A stretch of DNA of 64,000 nucleotides from Alsobacter soli (GTDB lineage: Bacteria > Pseudomonadota > Alphaproteobacteria > Rhizobiales > Beijerinckiaceae). Positions within the stretch are counted from its first letter, which is position 1. Every line of letters begins with the position of its first letter. Position numbers and translations under genes: made by a program. Under the pieces are notes generated by a model that was not told where the DNA came from, searched no databases, and saw only the letters and a program-made list of their open reading frames with translations. Shown here in pieces: positions 1 through 9,900 of this stretch. The DNA lies in assembly GCF_003004785.1 (NCBI RefSeq), contig NZ_PVZS01000005.1, forward strand, positions 62,001 to 126,000. The letters are read 5' to 3'.

Positions 1-177
1 AACTACCAGTCCACGTCTTTCCATGACGCGCTCTACGTGCGCGAGGTGTTCGGGCTGAAGCGGGCGCCGGAGTTCGAGGCCTGGCTGCGGCGGATGGGCA
101 TCGCCGGGGAGGACGGGCGGATCCTGGAGGGCTCGGCTACGCCGCTGCTCGCGGGCGCGCGCGAGCTCGCCGCATGA
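1..177 (+). CDS. eutB: Ethanolamine ammonia-lyase large subunit, 3' end (partial)
   Basis: Only the last 58 codons are inside the window; the 5' part lies to the left. The readable tail (NYQSTSFHDALYVREVFGL, then APEFEAWL) matches the conserved C-terminus of EutB, the catalytic subunit of the adenosylcobalamin-dependent lyase that splits ethanolamine into acetaldehyde and ammonia. The stop codon overlaps the start of eutC by four bases (ATGA), which fits translational coupling of the two subunits. No microcompartment genes are visible here, so this is probably the simple eutBC type found in many alphaproteobacteria, though the upstream genes cannot be seen. Confidence 0.9.
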   Translation, partial: NYQSTSFHDALYVREVFGLKRAPEFEAWLRRMGIAGEDGRILEGSATPLLAGARELAA

Positions 178-977
178 GCGAGCCCTCCGACATCCAGCCG
201 GGCGACCTCGTGGCGGCGCTGCGGCGGCTGACGCCGGCGCGCATCGGCCTCGGTCGAAGCGGGGCTGGGCTTGCGACCGCAGAGGTGCTGCGGTTCTCGC
301 TGGCGCACGCCCAGGCGAGGGACGCCGTCCACGCGTGTTTCGACGCGGAGGCGATCGCCCGAGGGCTTCGGGAGCTGGGGCTTGACCCCTTGATCGCGGA
401 CAGCGCTGCGCCGAGCCGGGACGTTTACCTGCGCCGGCCGGACCTCGGCCGGCGGCTGGCGGCGGAGTCGCGGGAGGCGCTGTCCCGGCTGGCGGCGCCC
501 GCCTCGGATCTCGTGCTCGTCTTGGCCGACGGCCTATCGGCCAGGGCCGTGCACGACCACGCACTTCCGTTCGCTGAGGCGCTGCTGTCCAAGCTGGCCG
601 AGGCCGGCGTCGCGCTTGGCCGGGCCGTCGTAGCCCGGGAAGCGCGGGTCGCGCTGGGCGACGAGGTCGGCGCGCTGCTCAAGGCGCGGTCCGTGGCCGT
701 TCTGATTGGAGAGCGGCCCGGCCTGTCGTCGCCGGACAGCCTGGGGCTCTACCTCACCTTCGATCCGCGGCCGGGACGCACCGACGCCGAGCGCAACTGC
801 ATCTCCAACATCCGGACCGAGGGGTTGCCCTACCGGGCGGCGGCGCACAAGGCGGCCTGGCTGATCCGCGAGGCGCTGCGGCGCGGCCTGACCGGCGTGG
901 AGCTGAAGGACGAGAGCGGGCCCGCTTTGGGCGGGGCTCCCGCACAGGCGGCCCTTGGGGCTGGCGAGCCGGGCTGA
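174..977 (+). CDS. eutC: Ethanolamine ammonia-lyase small subunit EutC
   Basis: Small subunit of the B12-dependent ethanolamine ammonia-lyase; it helps hold adenosylcobalamin at the interface with EutB. The 267-residue product has the family hallmarks: a Thr-Pro-Ala-Arg-Ile-Gly-Leu-Gly-Arg-Ser-Gly stretch followed by TAEVLRFSLAHAQARDAV near residues 22-50, and a C-terminal block SLGLYLTFDPRPGRTDAERN leading to SNIRTEGLPY. E. coli EutC is somewhat longer, mainly by an N-terminal extension absent here. The ATG overlaps the eutB stop. The gene ends convergently against proA, with a hairpin at the stop codon. Confidence 0.95.
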   Translation: MSEPSDIQPGDLVAALRRLTPARIGLGRSGAGLATAEVLRFSLAHAQARDAVHACFDAEAIARGLRELGLDPLIADSAAPSRDVYLRRPDLGRRLAAESREALSRLAAPASDLVLVLADGLSARAVHDHALPFAEALLSKLAEAGVALGRAVVAREARVALGDEVGALLKARSVAVLIGERPGLSSPDSLGLYLTFDPRPGRTDAERNCISNIRTEGLPYRAAAHKAAWLIREALRRGLTGVELKDESGPALGGAPAQAALGAGEPG

Positions 978-989
978 TCCCAGCCCGGC
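968..989. terminator. Hairpin between convergent eutC and proA
   Basis: A perfect 9-bp inverted repeat (GCCGGGCTG / CAGCCCGGC, loop of four bases) overlaps the eutC stop and lies just beyond the proA stop. It has no clear T-run. It probably serves both convergent operons as a bidirectional terminator. Confidence 0.5.
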
Positions 990-994
990 CGCCA

Positions 995-2284
995 TCAGGG
1001 GCGGGTCTGGCCCGTCCCGTGGACGCGGTACTTGAAGCTCGTCAGCTGCTCGACCCCGACCGGTCCGCGGGCATGCATGCGGCCCGTGGCGATGCCGATC
1101 TCCGCGCCGAAGCCGAACTCGCCGCCGTCGGCGAACTGGGTGGAGGCGTTGTGCAGCACGATGGCCGAGTCCACCTCGGCGAGGAAGCGCGCCGCGGCGG
1201 CCTCGTCCGCCGTCACGATCGAATCCGTGTGGTGCGAGCCGTAGGTCTCGATGTGGGCCACGGCCTCGTCCAGGCCATCAACGACACGAACGGCGATGAT
1301 CGCGTCGAGGTACTCGGTCCGCCAATCCTCCTCGGTCGCGGCGGTCACGCGGCCATCGACGGCTTGGGTCGTCGCGTCGCCGCGGACGGCGCAGCCGGCG
1401 TCGAGCAGCATGGCGACGAGCGGGGCGAGGTGGGTCGCCGCGCAGGCGCGATCTACGAGCAGGGTCTCGGCCGAGCCGCAGACGCCGGTGCGGCGCAGCT
1501 TCGCGTTCTTCACGATGGCCTTCGCCATCTGCAGGTCCGCCGCCGCGTGGACGTAGACGTGGCAGATGCCCTCCAGGTGGGCGAAAACCGGCACGCGGGC
1601 TTCGTTCTGGACGCGGGCCACCAGGCTCTTGCCGCCGCGCGGCACGATCACGTCCACGTTGCCGTCCAGGCCCGCCAGCATCAAGCCAACAGCCGCACGG
1701 TCGGCCGTCGGGACGAGCTGGATCGCGTCTTGCGGAAGGCCGGCCTCAGCGAGTCCCTGCCTTAGCGCCGCCGCGATGGCGCCGGACGTGCGCAGGCTTT
1801 CGGAGCCGCAGCGCAGGATGGCCGCGTTGCCGGCCTTCAGGCACAGCGCGCCGGCGTCGGCCGTCACGTTAGGGCGGCTCTCGAAGATCACTCCGATAAC
1901 GCCGAGGGGCGTCGCGACCCGCTCGAACTTCAGGCCGTTCGGGCGCTCCCAGGCGGCCAGCACACGGCCAACCGGGTCCGGCAGGGCGGCGATGTCCTCG
2001 ACGGCCTTGGCGATTCCCTCCAGGCGCTCGGGGTTGAGCACCAGCCGGTCGATGAAGGCGCCCTTCGTGCCGCGCGCCTCCGCTTCGGCCACGTCCTCGC
2101 GATTGGCGGCCAAAATGGTTCCAGCATCCGCCCGCAGGGCCGCGGCGCCGGCGAGCAGGGCCTTGTTCTTCGCATCCGGCGGGCAGGTCGCAAGCCGGCG
2201 CGCGGCGGCGCGGGCGCGCCGGCCCAGATCCGCCATCGTGTGGGCGACATCCTCGCCCTCGGCCTTGCGAACGCCCTGCAGCAT
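995..2284 (-). CDS. proA: Gamma-glutamyl phosphate reductase ProA
   Basis: NADPH-dependent reduction of glutamyl-5-phosphate to the semialdehyde, second step of proline synthesis. The 429-residue product is an aldehyde-dehydrogenase-fold protein. It shows the segment [17 protein letters not shown], the catalytic cysteine region [15 protein letters not shown] and the C-terminal [20 protein letters not shown] typical of ProA. An open frame extends to 2383 but would run into proB; the ATG at 2284 ([10 protein letters not shown]) has GGAGAAGGA a few bases upstream and sits 25 bp after the proB stop, so it is preferred. MADLGRRAR further in is a possible alternative start. Third gene of the obgE-proB-proA operon. 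Confidence 0.96.
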   Translation of the reverse strand: MLQGVRKAEGEDVAHTMADLGRRARAAARRLATCPPDAKNKALLAGAAALRADAGTILAANREDVAEAEARGTKGAFIDRLVLNPERLEGIAKAVEDIAALPDPVGRVLAAWERPNGLKFERVATPLGVIGVIFESRPNVTADAGALCLKAGNAAILRCGSESLRTSGAIAAALRQGLAEAGLPQDAIQLVPTADRAAVGLMLAGLDGNVDVIVPRGGKSLVARVQNEARVPVFAHLEGICHVYVHAAADLQMAKAIVKNAKLRRTGVCGSAETLLVDRACAATHLAPLVAMLLDAGCAVRGDATTQAVDGRVTAATEEDWRTEYLDAIIAVRVVDGLDEAVAHIETYGSHHTDSIVTADEAAAARFLAEVDSAIVLHNASTQFADGGEFGFGAEIGIATGRMHARGPVGVEQLTSFKYRVHGTGQTRP

Positions 2285-2309
2285 GGGTCCTTCTCCGAAG
2301 CGTGCGGCT

Positions 2310-4567
<2,258 letters not shown>

Positions 4568-5824
4568 TCAGGCCGCTGCGGCGCCGTGGTCCTTGTCGCC
4601 GCGGGCGACGCGCTTGCGAACAGGCTTGCGGCCCCTGGACTTTGCCTCGGAATGTCCTTTCCCGGCCTTCTCGACCGCCTCGACGGACTTCTCCAACCGG
4701 GAGCGCAGGTCCTGCTTGAGGCGCCGCTGGAGGAGGACCAGCAGGGCGGCCTCTTCCGGCTTCATTTTCTCCAGATTCTCGCTCAGTTCGGCGTCGACCT
4801 CCTCCTCGATGCTTTCGACGAGGCCGCCATCCAGGTAGGCGTTGAATACCTCTGGGTGGACGTAGCATTTGCGGCAGATGGTGGGGGTGTTGCCGAGCCG
4901 GGTCGCAACGCGGTCGATAGCCGCCTTGATGGTCTTCTTGGTGCGGGCCTGGTTGTCCACCAGCTCGAACTCGCGCAACGTCATGGCGGCCAGCACGGTG
5001 CCGGCCCAGGTGCGGAAGTCCTTGGCGGTGATGTCGCGGCCGGTCGCCTCCTTGAGATAGGCGTTCACGTCGGCGGAAGTGACCGGCTGCCGCTCACCGT
5101 CCTCGTCGTAGTACTGGAATAGGTGCTGGCCGGGGATATCCTGGCAAGCCTTGACCAGCTTGGCGATACGGCGGTCCTTCACCTTGAGCTTCCAGGTCTT
5201 GCCGCTCTTGCCCTTGAAGGCGAAGCGCAGCTCGCCGCCGTCGATCTTTACGTGGCGGTCCTGCAGGGTGGTGAGGCCGTAGCTCTTGTTCTGCTTCACG
5301 TAGTCGGCGTTGCCGACCCGGATGAGCGTGCTCTCCAACAGGTGCACCACAGTGGCGAGCACCTTCTCGCGCGGCAGGCCGCGCTTGCCCATGTCGGCCT
5401 GGATGCGCTCGCGCAGGGCCGGCAGGCCTTTGGCGAACTCGAGCATGTGCTCGAACTTGTCGCCGTCGCGGACCTCGCGCCAGCGCGGGTGATAGCGGTA
5501 CTGCTTGCGGCCCTTGTCGTCCCTGCCGGTCGCCTGGATGTGGCCGTTCGGGTCCGGGCAGATCCACACATCCGTGTAGGCGGGCGGCACCGCGAGCTTG
5601 CGGATGCGCTCCAGCACGGCCGGGTCGCGGACGGCCCTGCCGTCCAGGGCGATATAGCTGAACCCCTTGCCGGACTTGCGTCGCCGGATCCCGGGCTCCT
5701 CGTCCGAGACATAGACCAGGCCGGCCTGCTCTGCCGCCTCGCGCTGGGCCTCACTGGCGTTGCGGGCCAATTCCGCGTCATTCTGCGCGGAGCGGCGCGG
5801 GTCGTCTTGGTTTTGAGAATCCAT
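4568..5824 (-). CDS. DNA topoisomerase IB (poxvirus-like)
   Basis: Relaxes supercoils by a 3'-phosphotyrosyl nick-and-rotate mechanism. The 418-residue protein has the bacterial TopIB N-terminal domain (GFSYIALDGRAVRDP, PPAYTDVWICPDP, HPRWREVRDGDKFEHM). The catalytic domain follows (STLIRVGNADY, DFRTWAGTVLAA), with the likely active-site tyrosine in CRKCYVHPEV about residue 320. The C-terminal tail is Lys/Arg-rich. The open frame extends to 6367, but the ATG at 5824 (MDSQNQDD) is chosen because the extension overlaps the divergent PAP2 gene and has no homology. A possible stress-type promoter lies directly upstream. Confidence 0.93.
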   Translation of the reverse strand: MDSQNQDDPRRSAQNDAELARNASEAQREAAEQAGLVYVSDEEPGIRRRKSGKGFSYIALDGRAVRDPAVLERIRKLAVPPAYTDVWICPDPNGHIQATGRDDKGRKQYRYHPRWREVRDGDKFEHMLEFAKGLPALRERIQADMGKRGLPREKVLATVVHLLESTLIRVGNADYVKQNKSYGLTTLQDRHVKIDGGELRFAFKGKSGKTWKLKVKDRRIAKLVKACQDIPGQHLFQYYDEDGERQPVTSADVNAYLKEATGRDITAKDFRTWAGTVLAAMTLREFELVDNQARTKKTIKAAIDRVATRLGNTPTICRKCYVHPEVFNAYLDGGLVESIEEEVDAELSENLEKMKPEEAALLVLLQRRLKQDLRSRLEKSVEAVEKAGKGHSEAKSRGRKPVRKRVARGDKDHGAAAA

Positions 5825-5851
5825 GGTGGGCGTCCAGGTGCGGGCTGGTGC

Positions 5852-5877
5852 AACCCGCGGCGCTGAGCCCGGGTTCC
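5852..5877 (-). promoter_or_regulatory. Possible EcfG-type promoter for topoisomerase IB
   Basis: Read on the minus strand the site is GGAAC, 17 bases, GGTT, one mismatch from the alphaproteobacterial general stress consensus GGAAC-N16/17-cGTT. It lies 28 bp from the topoisomerase start. The match is suggestive only. Confidence 0.3.
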
Positions 5878-5926
5878 CGGAGCAAGAGTCGCAGACCCGC
5901 CGCGCGCGTTGGAGGACCACGCCTTG

Positions 5927-6652
5927 ATGCTCGACGACATCCGCTCCCGGTTCAAGCTGGAGCTCGGCTCGGTTCTGGCGCTCGCCGTGATCGCGGCGGG
6001 CCTGTTCGTGTTCGTGCGGATCGCCGACGAGGTGGTGGAAGGCGACACGCACGGCTTTGACCAGAAGATCCTGCTCGCGCTGCGCACCCCGGGCGACCTG
6101 GCGAACCCGATCGGGCCGCCTTGGCTGGAAGGCGTGATGAAGGACCTCACCAGCCTCGGCAGCTTCACGGTGCTCACGATCCTGACGCTCTCGGCGATCC
6201 TGTACCTGGTGCTGGACGGCAAGCGAGGCGCGGCCGCCCTCACCGCGGCCTCCATCGGGGGCGGGACCCTGCTCTCCGGGCTGCTGAAGATGAGCTTCGA
6301 CCGACCGCGGCCGGACCTCGTGGCCCATCTGGTGGACGTGCACACGCTCAGCTTCCCGAGCGGCCACGCGATGATGTCAGCCGTCACCTACATCACGCTC
6401 GGCGCGCTGCTGGCGCGGGTGAGCGCCAAGCGGCGGATCAAGGTGTTCATCGTGGGGCTCGGCATCCTGCTGGCCGTCGTGGTGGGCGCCAGCCGAATTT
6501 ATCTCGGCGTGCACTGGCCGACCGACGTGCTCGCCGGATGGGCGGTCGGGGCGGCCTGGGCCATGCTGTGCTGGGAGGTCGCCCGCATGCTCCAGCGGCG
6601 GGGCGCGGTGGAGCGGGAGCCGGAGGAGGGCGTCCCAGAGTCTGCAACCTGA
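5927..6652 (+). CDS. PAP2-family membrane phosphatase
   Basis: Integral membrane lipid-phosphate phosphatase of the PAP2 superfamily; the exact substrate is not clear. In the 241-residue product the three phosphatase motifs are readable: KMSFDRPRP, then FPSGHAMMS, then SRIYLGVHWPTDV, with the catalytic histidines in the second and third. About six hydrophobic segments are present. The ATG at 5927 has GGAGGA 11 bp upstream; a TTG at 5909 would place the ribosome site inside the coding region, so it is rejected. It is divergent from topoisomerase IB with about 100 bp between. Confidence 0.9.
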   Translation: MLDDIRSRFKLELGSVLALAVIAAGLFVFVRIADEVVEGDTHGFDQKILLALRTPGDLANPIGPPWLEGVMKDLTSLGSFTVLTILTLSAILYLVLDGKRGAAALTAASIGGGTLLSGLLKMSFDRPRPDLVAHLVDVHTLSFPSGHAMMSAVTYITLGALLARVSAKRRIKVFIVGLGILLAVVVGASRIYLGVHWPTDVLAGWAVGAAWAMLCWEVARMLQRRGAVEREPEEGVPESAT

Positions 6653-6736
6653 GATGGAGCGAACAGCCCCGTTGGTAAGGAACGGGTAAAGAATCGTGGT
6701 TACCGAATGGTGGAGGTCCCATCCCGAGACGCCGCC

Positions 6737-7867
6737 ATGAGCACCGCACCCGAGACGTCCGCCGCGGTCGAAGCCGCATCTTCCGAGAAGCCGGCCCAGG
6801 CTCCGGGCCGGGGCCGCGCGGCAAGATCCGCGCCCGCCGTCCAGGCCAAGGCGGAGCCCTTGCCGCTGCTGGACGGCATGGCGGCGCCGGAGGTTCGCCC
6901 GGAAGCGAAGTCGGACGCAAAGCCTGCCGCCCAGGACGTGCCCCAGACGGTGTTGGCCGCCCAAGCGGCGCTGATGCGGGCGCGGGCCCGGGCCACAGCC
7001 GCGGCGGTGACCGCGCCGGGCGGCATGCGCCGCCACTGGCCGGTGGCGGCCGCCGTCCTGGTGGCCGTCGGGCTCGGCGCCCTGGGAGGCGCGCTCGTCA
7101 CCGCAAGGCTGGAGCGCCGGGCTGTGGCGGCGGCGCATCGCGAGGCGGAGCAGGCCCGCTCCGTCATGGCCATGATGCAGTGGAAGGGAACGGGCGCGTC
7201 CGCAGCCTCGGCACGCGACCAGCAGAAGCTCTCCGCCGACCTGCGCGCCCTGCGGGCTTCCGTGGACGTGGTCCGAGCCTCGGTGGAGCGCACGGCCGGA
7301 AGCGACGAGGTGCGCGCCTTGGAGAAGAAGGTCGCCGGGTTGCGTGACACGCTCGACAAGGCTCGCGCCGAGACGGCCGCCCAGGTCGAGAAGGCGAAGG
7401 CCGACTCGGCCGCCGCCATGGGGCAACTGGGCGCCCAGATCGCCCGCCTCGAGCAGGCCGAGCGGGAGCCGGCGGCGCGGATCGCCGCAATGGCGGAGAA
7501 GCTCGACCGGCTCGAGCGTCAGACAGGCCCCGTCACCACCGCGTCCTTCACGCCCGCTCCGGCCCCGGCGCCGACGCCGGCCGTTGCGGCGGTCGTCCCG
7601 CCCCCGCCCCCGCCGAGCCAGGTTGCGGCCGTGGCGACGGTCGCTCCCTCGCAGCCGGCTGAAGCCAAGGCCGGCGCGCGGCCAGAGGGCGTCAAGGGCT
7701 GGGCCATCCGGGGTGTGTTCAACGGGGTCGCGCTGCTCGAAGGCCCGAACGGCACCTACGAAGTCGCGCGCGGCGACGTGCTGCCGGGGATCGGGCGGAT
7801 CGATTCGATCGAGCGGCAGGGCAAGAGCTGGGTCGTGGTCACCAGCCGCGGCGTGGTGGGCGGCTGA
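6737..7867 (+). CDS. Membrane-anchored coiled-coil protein of unknown function
   Basis: I do not recognise a named family. The 376-residue product has an Ala/Pro-rich cytoplasmic N-terminus, one transmembrane segment around residues 105-125 (WPVAAAVLVAVGLGALGGAL) and a long charged Ala/Lys/Glu coiled-coil region. A Pro/Ala linker follows (runs of APAPAP and eight consecutive prolines at about residue 300). A compact C-terminal domain of about 55 residues begins GWAIRGVFNGVALLEGPNG and ends WVVVTSRGVVGG. The layout suggests an inner-membrane anchor that presents a small beta-rich domain in the periplasm. A hairpin terminator follows the stop. Confidence 0.75.
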   Translation: MSTAPETSAAVEAASSEKPAQAPGRGRAARSAPAVQAKAEPLPLLDGMAAPEVRPEAKSDAKPAAQDVPQTVLAAQAALMRARARATAAAVTAPGGMRRHWPVAAAVLVAVGLGALGGALVTARLERRAVAAAHREAEQARSVMAMMQWKGTGASAASARDQQKLSADLRALRASVDVVRASVERTAGSDEVRALEKKVAGLRDTLDKARAETAAQVEKAKADSAAAMGQLGAQIARLEQAEREPAARIAAMAEKLDRLERQTGPVTTASFTPAPAPAPTPAVAAVVPPPPPPSQVAAVATVAPSQPAEAKAGARPEGVKGWAIRGVFNGVALLEGPNGTYEVARGDVLPGIGRIDSIERQGKSWVVVTSRGVVGG

Positions 7868-7881
7868 GGGTCCGGAAACGA

Positions 7882-7918
7882 CATCAGCCCGCGTCCGGTA
7901 TCCGAACGCGGGCTGATG
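7882..7918. terminator. Strong hairpin between convergent genes
   Basis: A perfect 13-bp inverted repeat (CATCAGCCCGCGT / ACGCGGGCTGATG, 11-base loop) lies 14 bp after the stop at 7867 and before the stop of the convergent small gene at 7961. It has no T-run. It is probably bidirectional. Confidence 0.7.
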
Positions 7919-7960
7919 GCCCCGGCGCCCCCGCCAAACGGGAACGAAACGGCGAAATCG

Positions 7961-8173
7961 TTAATTGTCGGCCTGCCGCTTGGCCTTGGCCAGCGCGACG
8001 TGGTGCAGGTGCTCGTGCGCCGCTTCCGGCAGGCGGAAGCCGAAGCCGCCGGCCATTTCGCGGGTCTGGCCGATGCGCGGGTTGACGAAGCCCTCGCGCG
8101 GCCAGCGCACATGGGTCGACACGCCGAACTTGCGCTTGCCGATGGGGCGGCCCGAGGGGTGCTTGCTGCTCAC
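7961..8173 (-). CDS. Small basic protein, hypothetical
   Basis: A 70-residue product starting at GTG 8173 (VSSKHPSGRP, IGKRKFGVS). GGAGAG sits six bases upstream, which is why this start is chosen over the longer open frame to 8212. It is rich in Lys/Arg/His and has the character of a small nucleic-acid-associated or ribosome-associated protein, but I cannot place it in a named family. It stands alone between a convergent coiled-coil gene and a D-lactate dehydrogenase gene. Confidence 0.6.
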   Translation of the reverse strand: MSSKHPSGRPIGKRKFGVSTHVRWPREGFVNPRIGQTREMAGGFGFRLPEAAHEHLHHVALAKAKRQADN

Positions 8174-8283
8174 GAGTACTCTCCGAAGAACACGCCGCAG
8201 ATTTAGCGACATCTGGCTGCGACGCTATTAGTACAAAGCCGTACCGGACTGAATTTCAGCCAGTATAAAAGCTCAGCTTCAGC

Positions 8284-9696
8284 TTAGTTGGAGGGCAGGA
8301 CCTTGCCCGGGTTCAGAAGATTGGCAGGATCCAACGCGGCCTTGATGGTTTTCATCAGGTCGACTGCAGCATCGCCGTGTTCCGCCCGCAAGTATTTCGA
8401 TTTGCCGGAGCCGACGCCGTGCTCGCCCGTGCAGGTGCCGCCGAGAGCCAGGGTGCGCTCCAACAGGATGGCGTTGAGGCGCTCGGTCTCGGCGAATTCC
8501 ACCGGGTCGTTCGGGTCGATCACGAAGCCCATGTGGAAATTGCCGTCGCCGACATGGCCGAGGCTCGTCACATAGAAGGGCACGTCCTTCGTGTGCTCGC
8601 GCATGGTGACGATGAGCTCGGCCAGCCGCGAAATGGGCACGCACGCATCCGTGCTCCAGGCCTTCGCGCCGGGGCGCATGGCCAGGGTGGCGTAGTGGAG
8701 GTCGTGACGGGCCTGCCAAAGACGGCTGCGCTCCTCCGGCGTCGTCGCCCACTGGAACTGCGCGCCGCCGTTGGCGAGCGCGATCTCCTTCACGCGTTCG
8801 GCCTGCTCGGCGACCCCGGCCTCGGTCCCCACGAACTCGAAGAACAGGGTGGGCTGCTCCGGGTAGCTCAGCCTGGAGTAGCGGTTCACGGCGATCATGC
8901 CCTGGTCGTCGAGGAACTCGACGCGAGAGATCGGAATGCCGGACTGGATGGTCTCGATGGCTGTCTGCACGGCGGAGCCCACATCCGGGAAGGCGCAGAC
9001 GGCAGCCGACGTGGCTTCCGGGATGCCGTAGAGCTTCACGGTCACCTCGGTAATGATGCCGAGGGTGCCCTCGGAGCCGACGAACAGGCGCGTGAGGTCG
9101 TAGCCGGCCGAGGACTTGCGGGCGCGGCTCGCGGTCTTCACCACGCGGCCGTCGGCCAGCACGACGGTGAGGGACAGCACGTTCTCCCGCATGGTGCCGT
9201 AGCGGACGGCGTTGGTTCCCGAGGCCCGCGTGGCCGCCATGCCGCCGAGGGTGGCGTCGGCGCCAGGGTCGACGGGGAAGAACAGGCCCGTGTCGCGCAG
9301 GTAGGCGTTCAACTGCTTGCGCGTCACGCCGGCCTGGACGGTGGCGTCGAGGTCCTCTGCATTGACCTCCAGGACCGCGTTCATGCGCTTGAGGTCGATC
9401 GTGATCCCGCCCTCGAGCGCGCAGACGTGGCCTTCCAGCGAGGTGCCGGCCCCGAAGGCCACGATGGGCGCGCCTGCTTCGGCGCAGAGCTTCACGATCG
9501 CGCTCACCTCCTCGGTCGAGGTCGGGTAGCAGACGGCGTCCGGCGGCGCGTCCGCGTGGTAGGACTCGCCATGGGCGTGGTGCTCGCGCTCGGAAGCGGA
9601 GGTGGTGCAGCGGTCGCCAAGAAGCGCCTTCAGGCGGTCGACAAGCGCGGCCGTGCGCTCTTCCGACAGTCTGCGGCGCTGAACCTGCTGGGCCAT
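8284..9696 (-). CDS. FAD-linked oxidase, probable D-lactate dehydrogenase (cytochrome)
   Basis: Flavoprotein oxidising a D-2-hydroxyacid, most likely D-lactate, and passing electrons to the respiratory chain. The 470-residue protein has a FAD_binding_4 (PCMH) domain at residues 55-230, with VAFGAGTSLEGHVCALEGG and FPVDPGADATLGGMAATRASG. The FAD-oxidase C-terminal domain follows, with SLGHVGDGNFHMGF, which supplies metal/substrate histidines, and TCTGEHGVGSGK. Glycolate oxidase GlcD and D-2-hydroxyglutarate dehydrogenase share this fold. The absence of glcE/glcF neighbours favours a single-subunit lactate enzyme. Confidence 0.85.
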   Translation of the reverse strand: MAQQVQRRRLSEERTAALVDRLKALLGDRCTTSASEREHHAHGESYHADAPPDAVCYPTSTEEVSAIVKLCAEAGAPIVAFGAGTSLEGHVCALEGGITIDLKRMNAVLEVNAEDLDATVQAGVTRKQLNAYLRDTGLFFPVDPGADATLGGMAATRASGTNAVRYGTMRENVLSLTVVLADGRVVKTASRARKSSAGYDLTRLFVGSEGTLGIITEVTVKLYGIPEATSAAVCAFPDVGSAVQTAIETIQSGIPISRVEFLDDQGMIAVNRYSRLSYPEQPTLFFEFVGTEAGVAEQAERVKEIALANGGAQFQWATTPEERSRLWQARHDLHYATLAMRPGAKAWSTDACVPISRLAELIVTMREHTKDVPFYVTSLGHVGDGNFHMGFVIDPNDPVEFAETERLNAILLERTLALGGTCTGEHGVGSGKSKYLRAEHGDAAVDLMKTIKAALDPANLLNPGKVLPSN

Positions 9697-9900
9697 GGGC
9701 GTATCCCTCGTCGTGTCTTGGCCGGTTGCGGCCCTTTCCGCGTAAGCGGGAGGCCTGGACTTGGCAAGGCCGGCCGGCGCGACGCCGCTTCACGGCGGCG
9801 TCATGGCGCGCTCGGAGCGTCCCTTTGACCCTGGCGGGGGGCTCGGGCTACACACCCGGCCCCGGTTTGGCGGACGGGCGATTCCCGGAAGGAGACACCG

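Noticed and set aside
4568-6367. 599-residue version of topoisomerase IB
   Set aside because: The N-terminal extension overlaps the divergent PAP2 gene and has no homology; ATG 5824 fits the family length.
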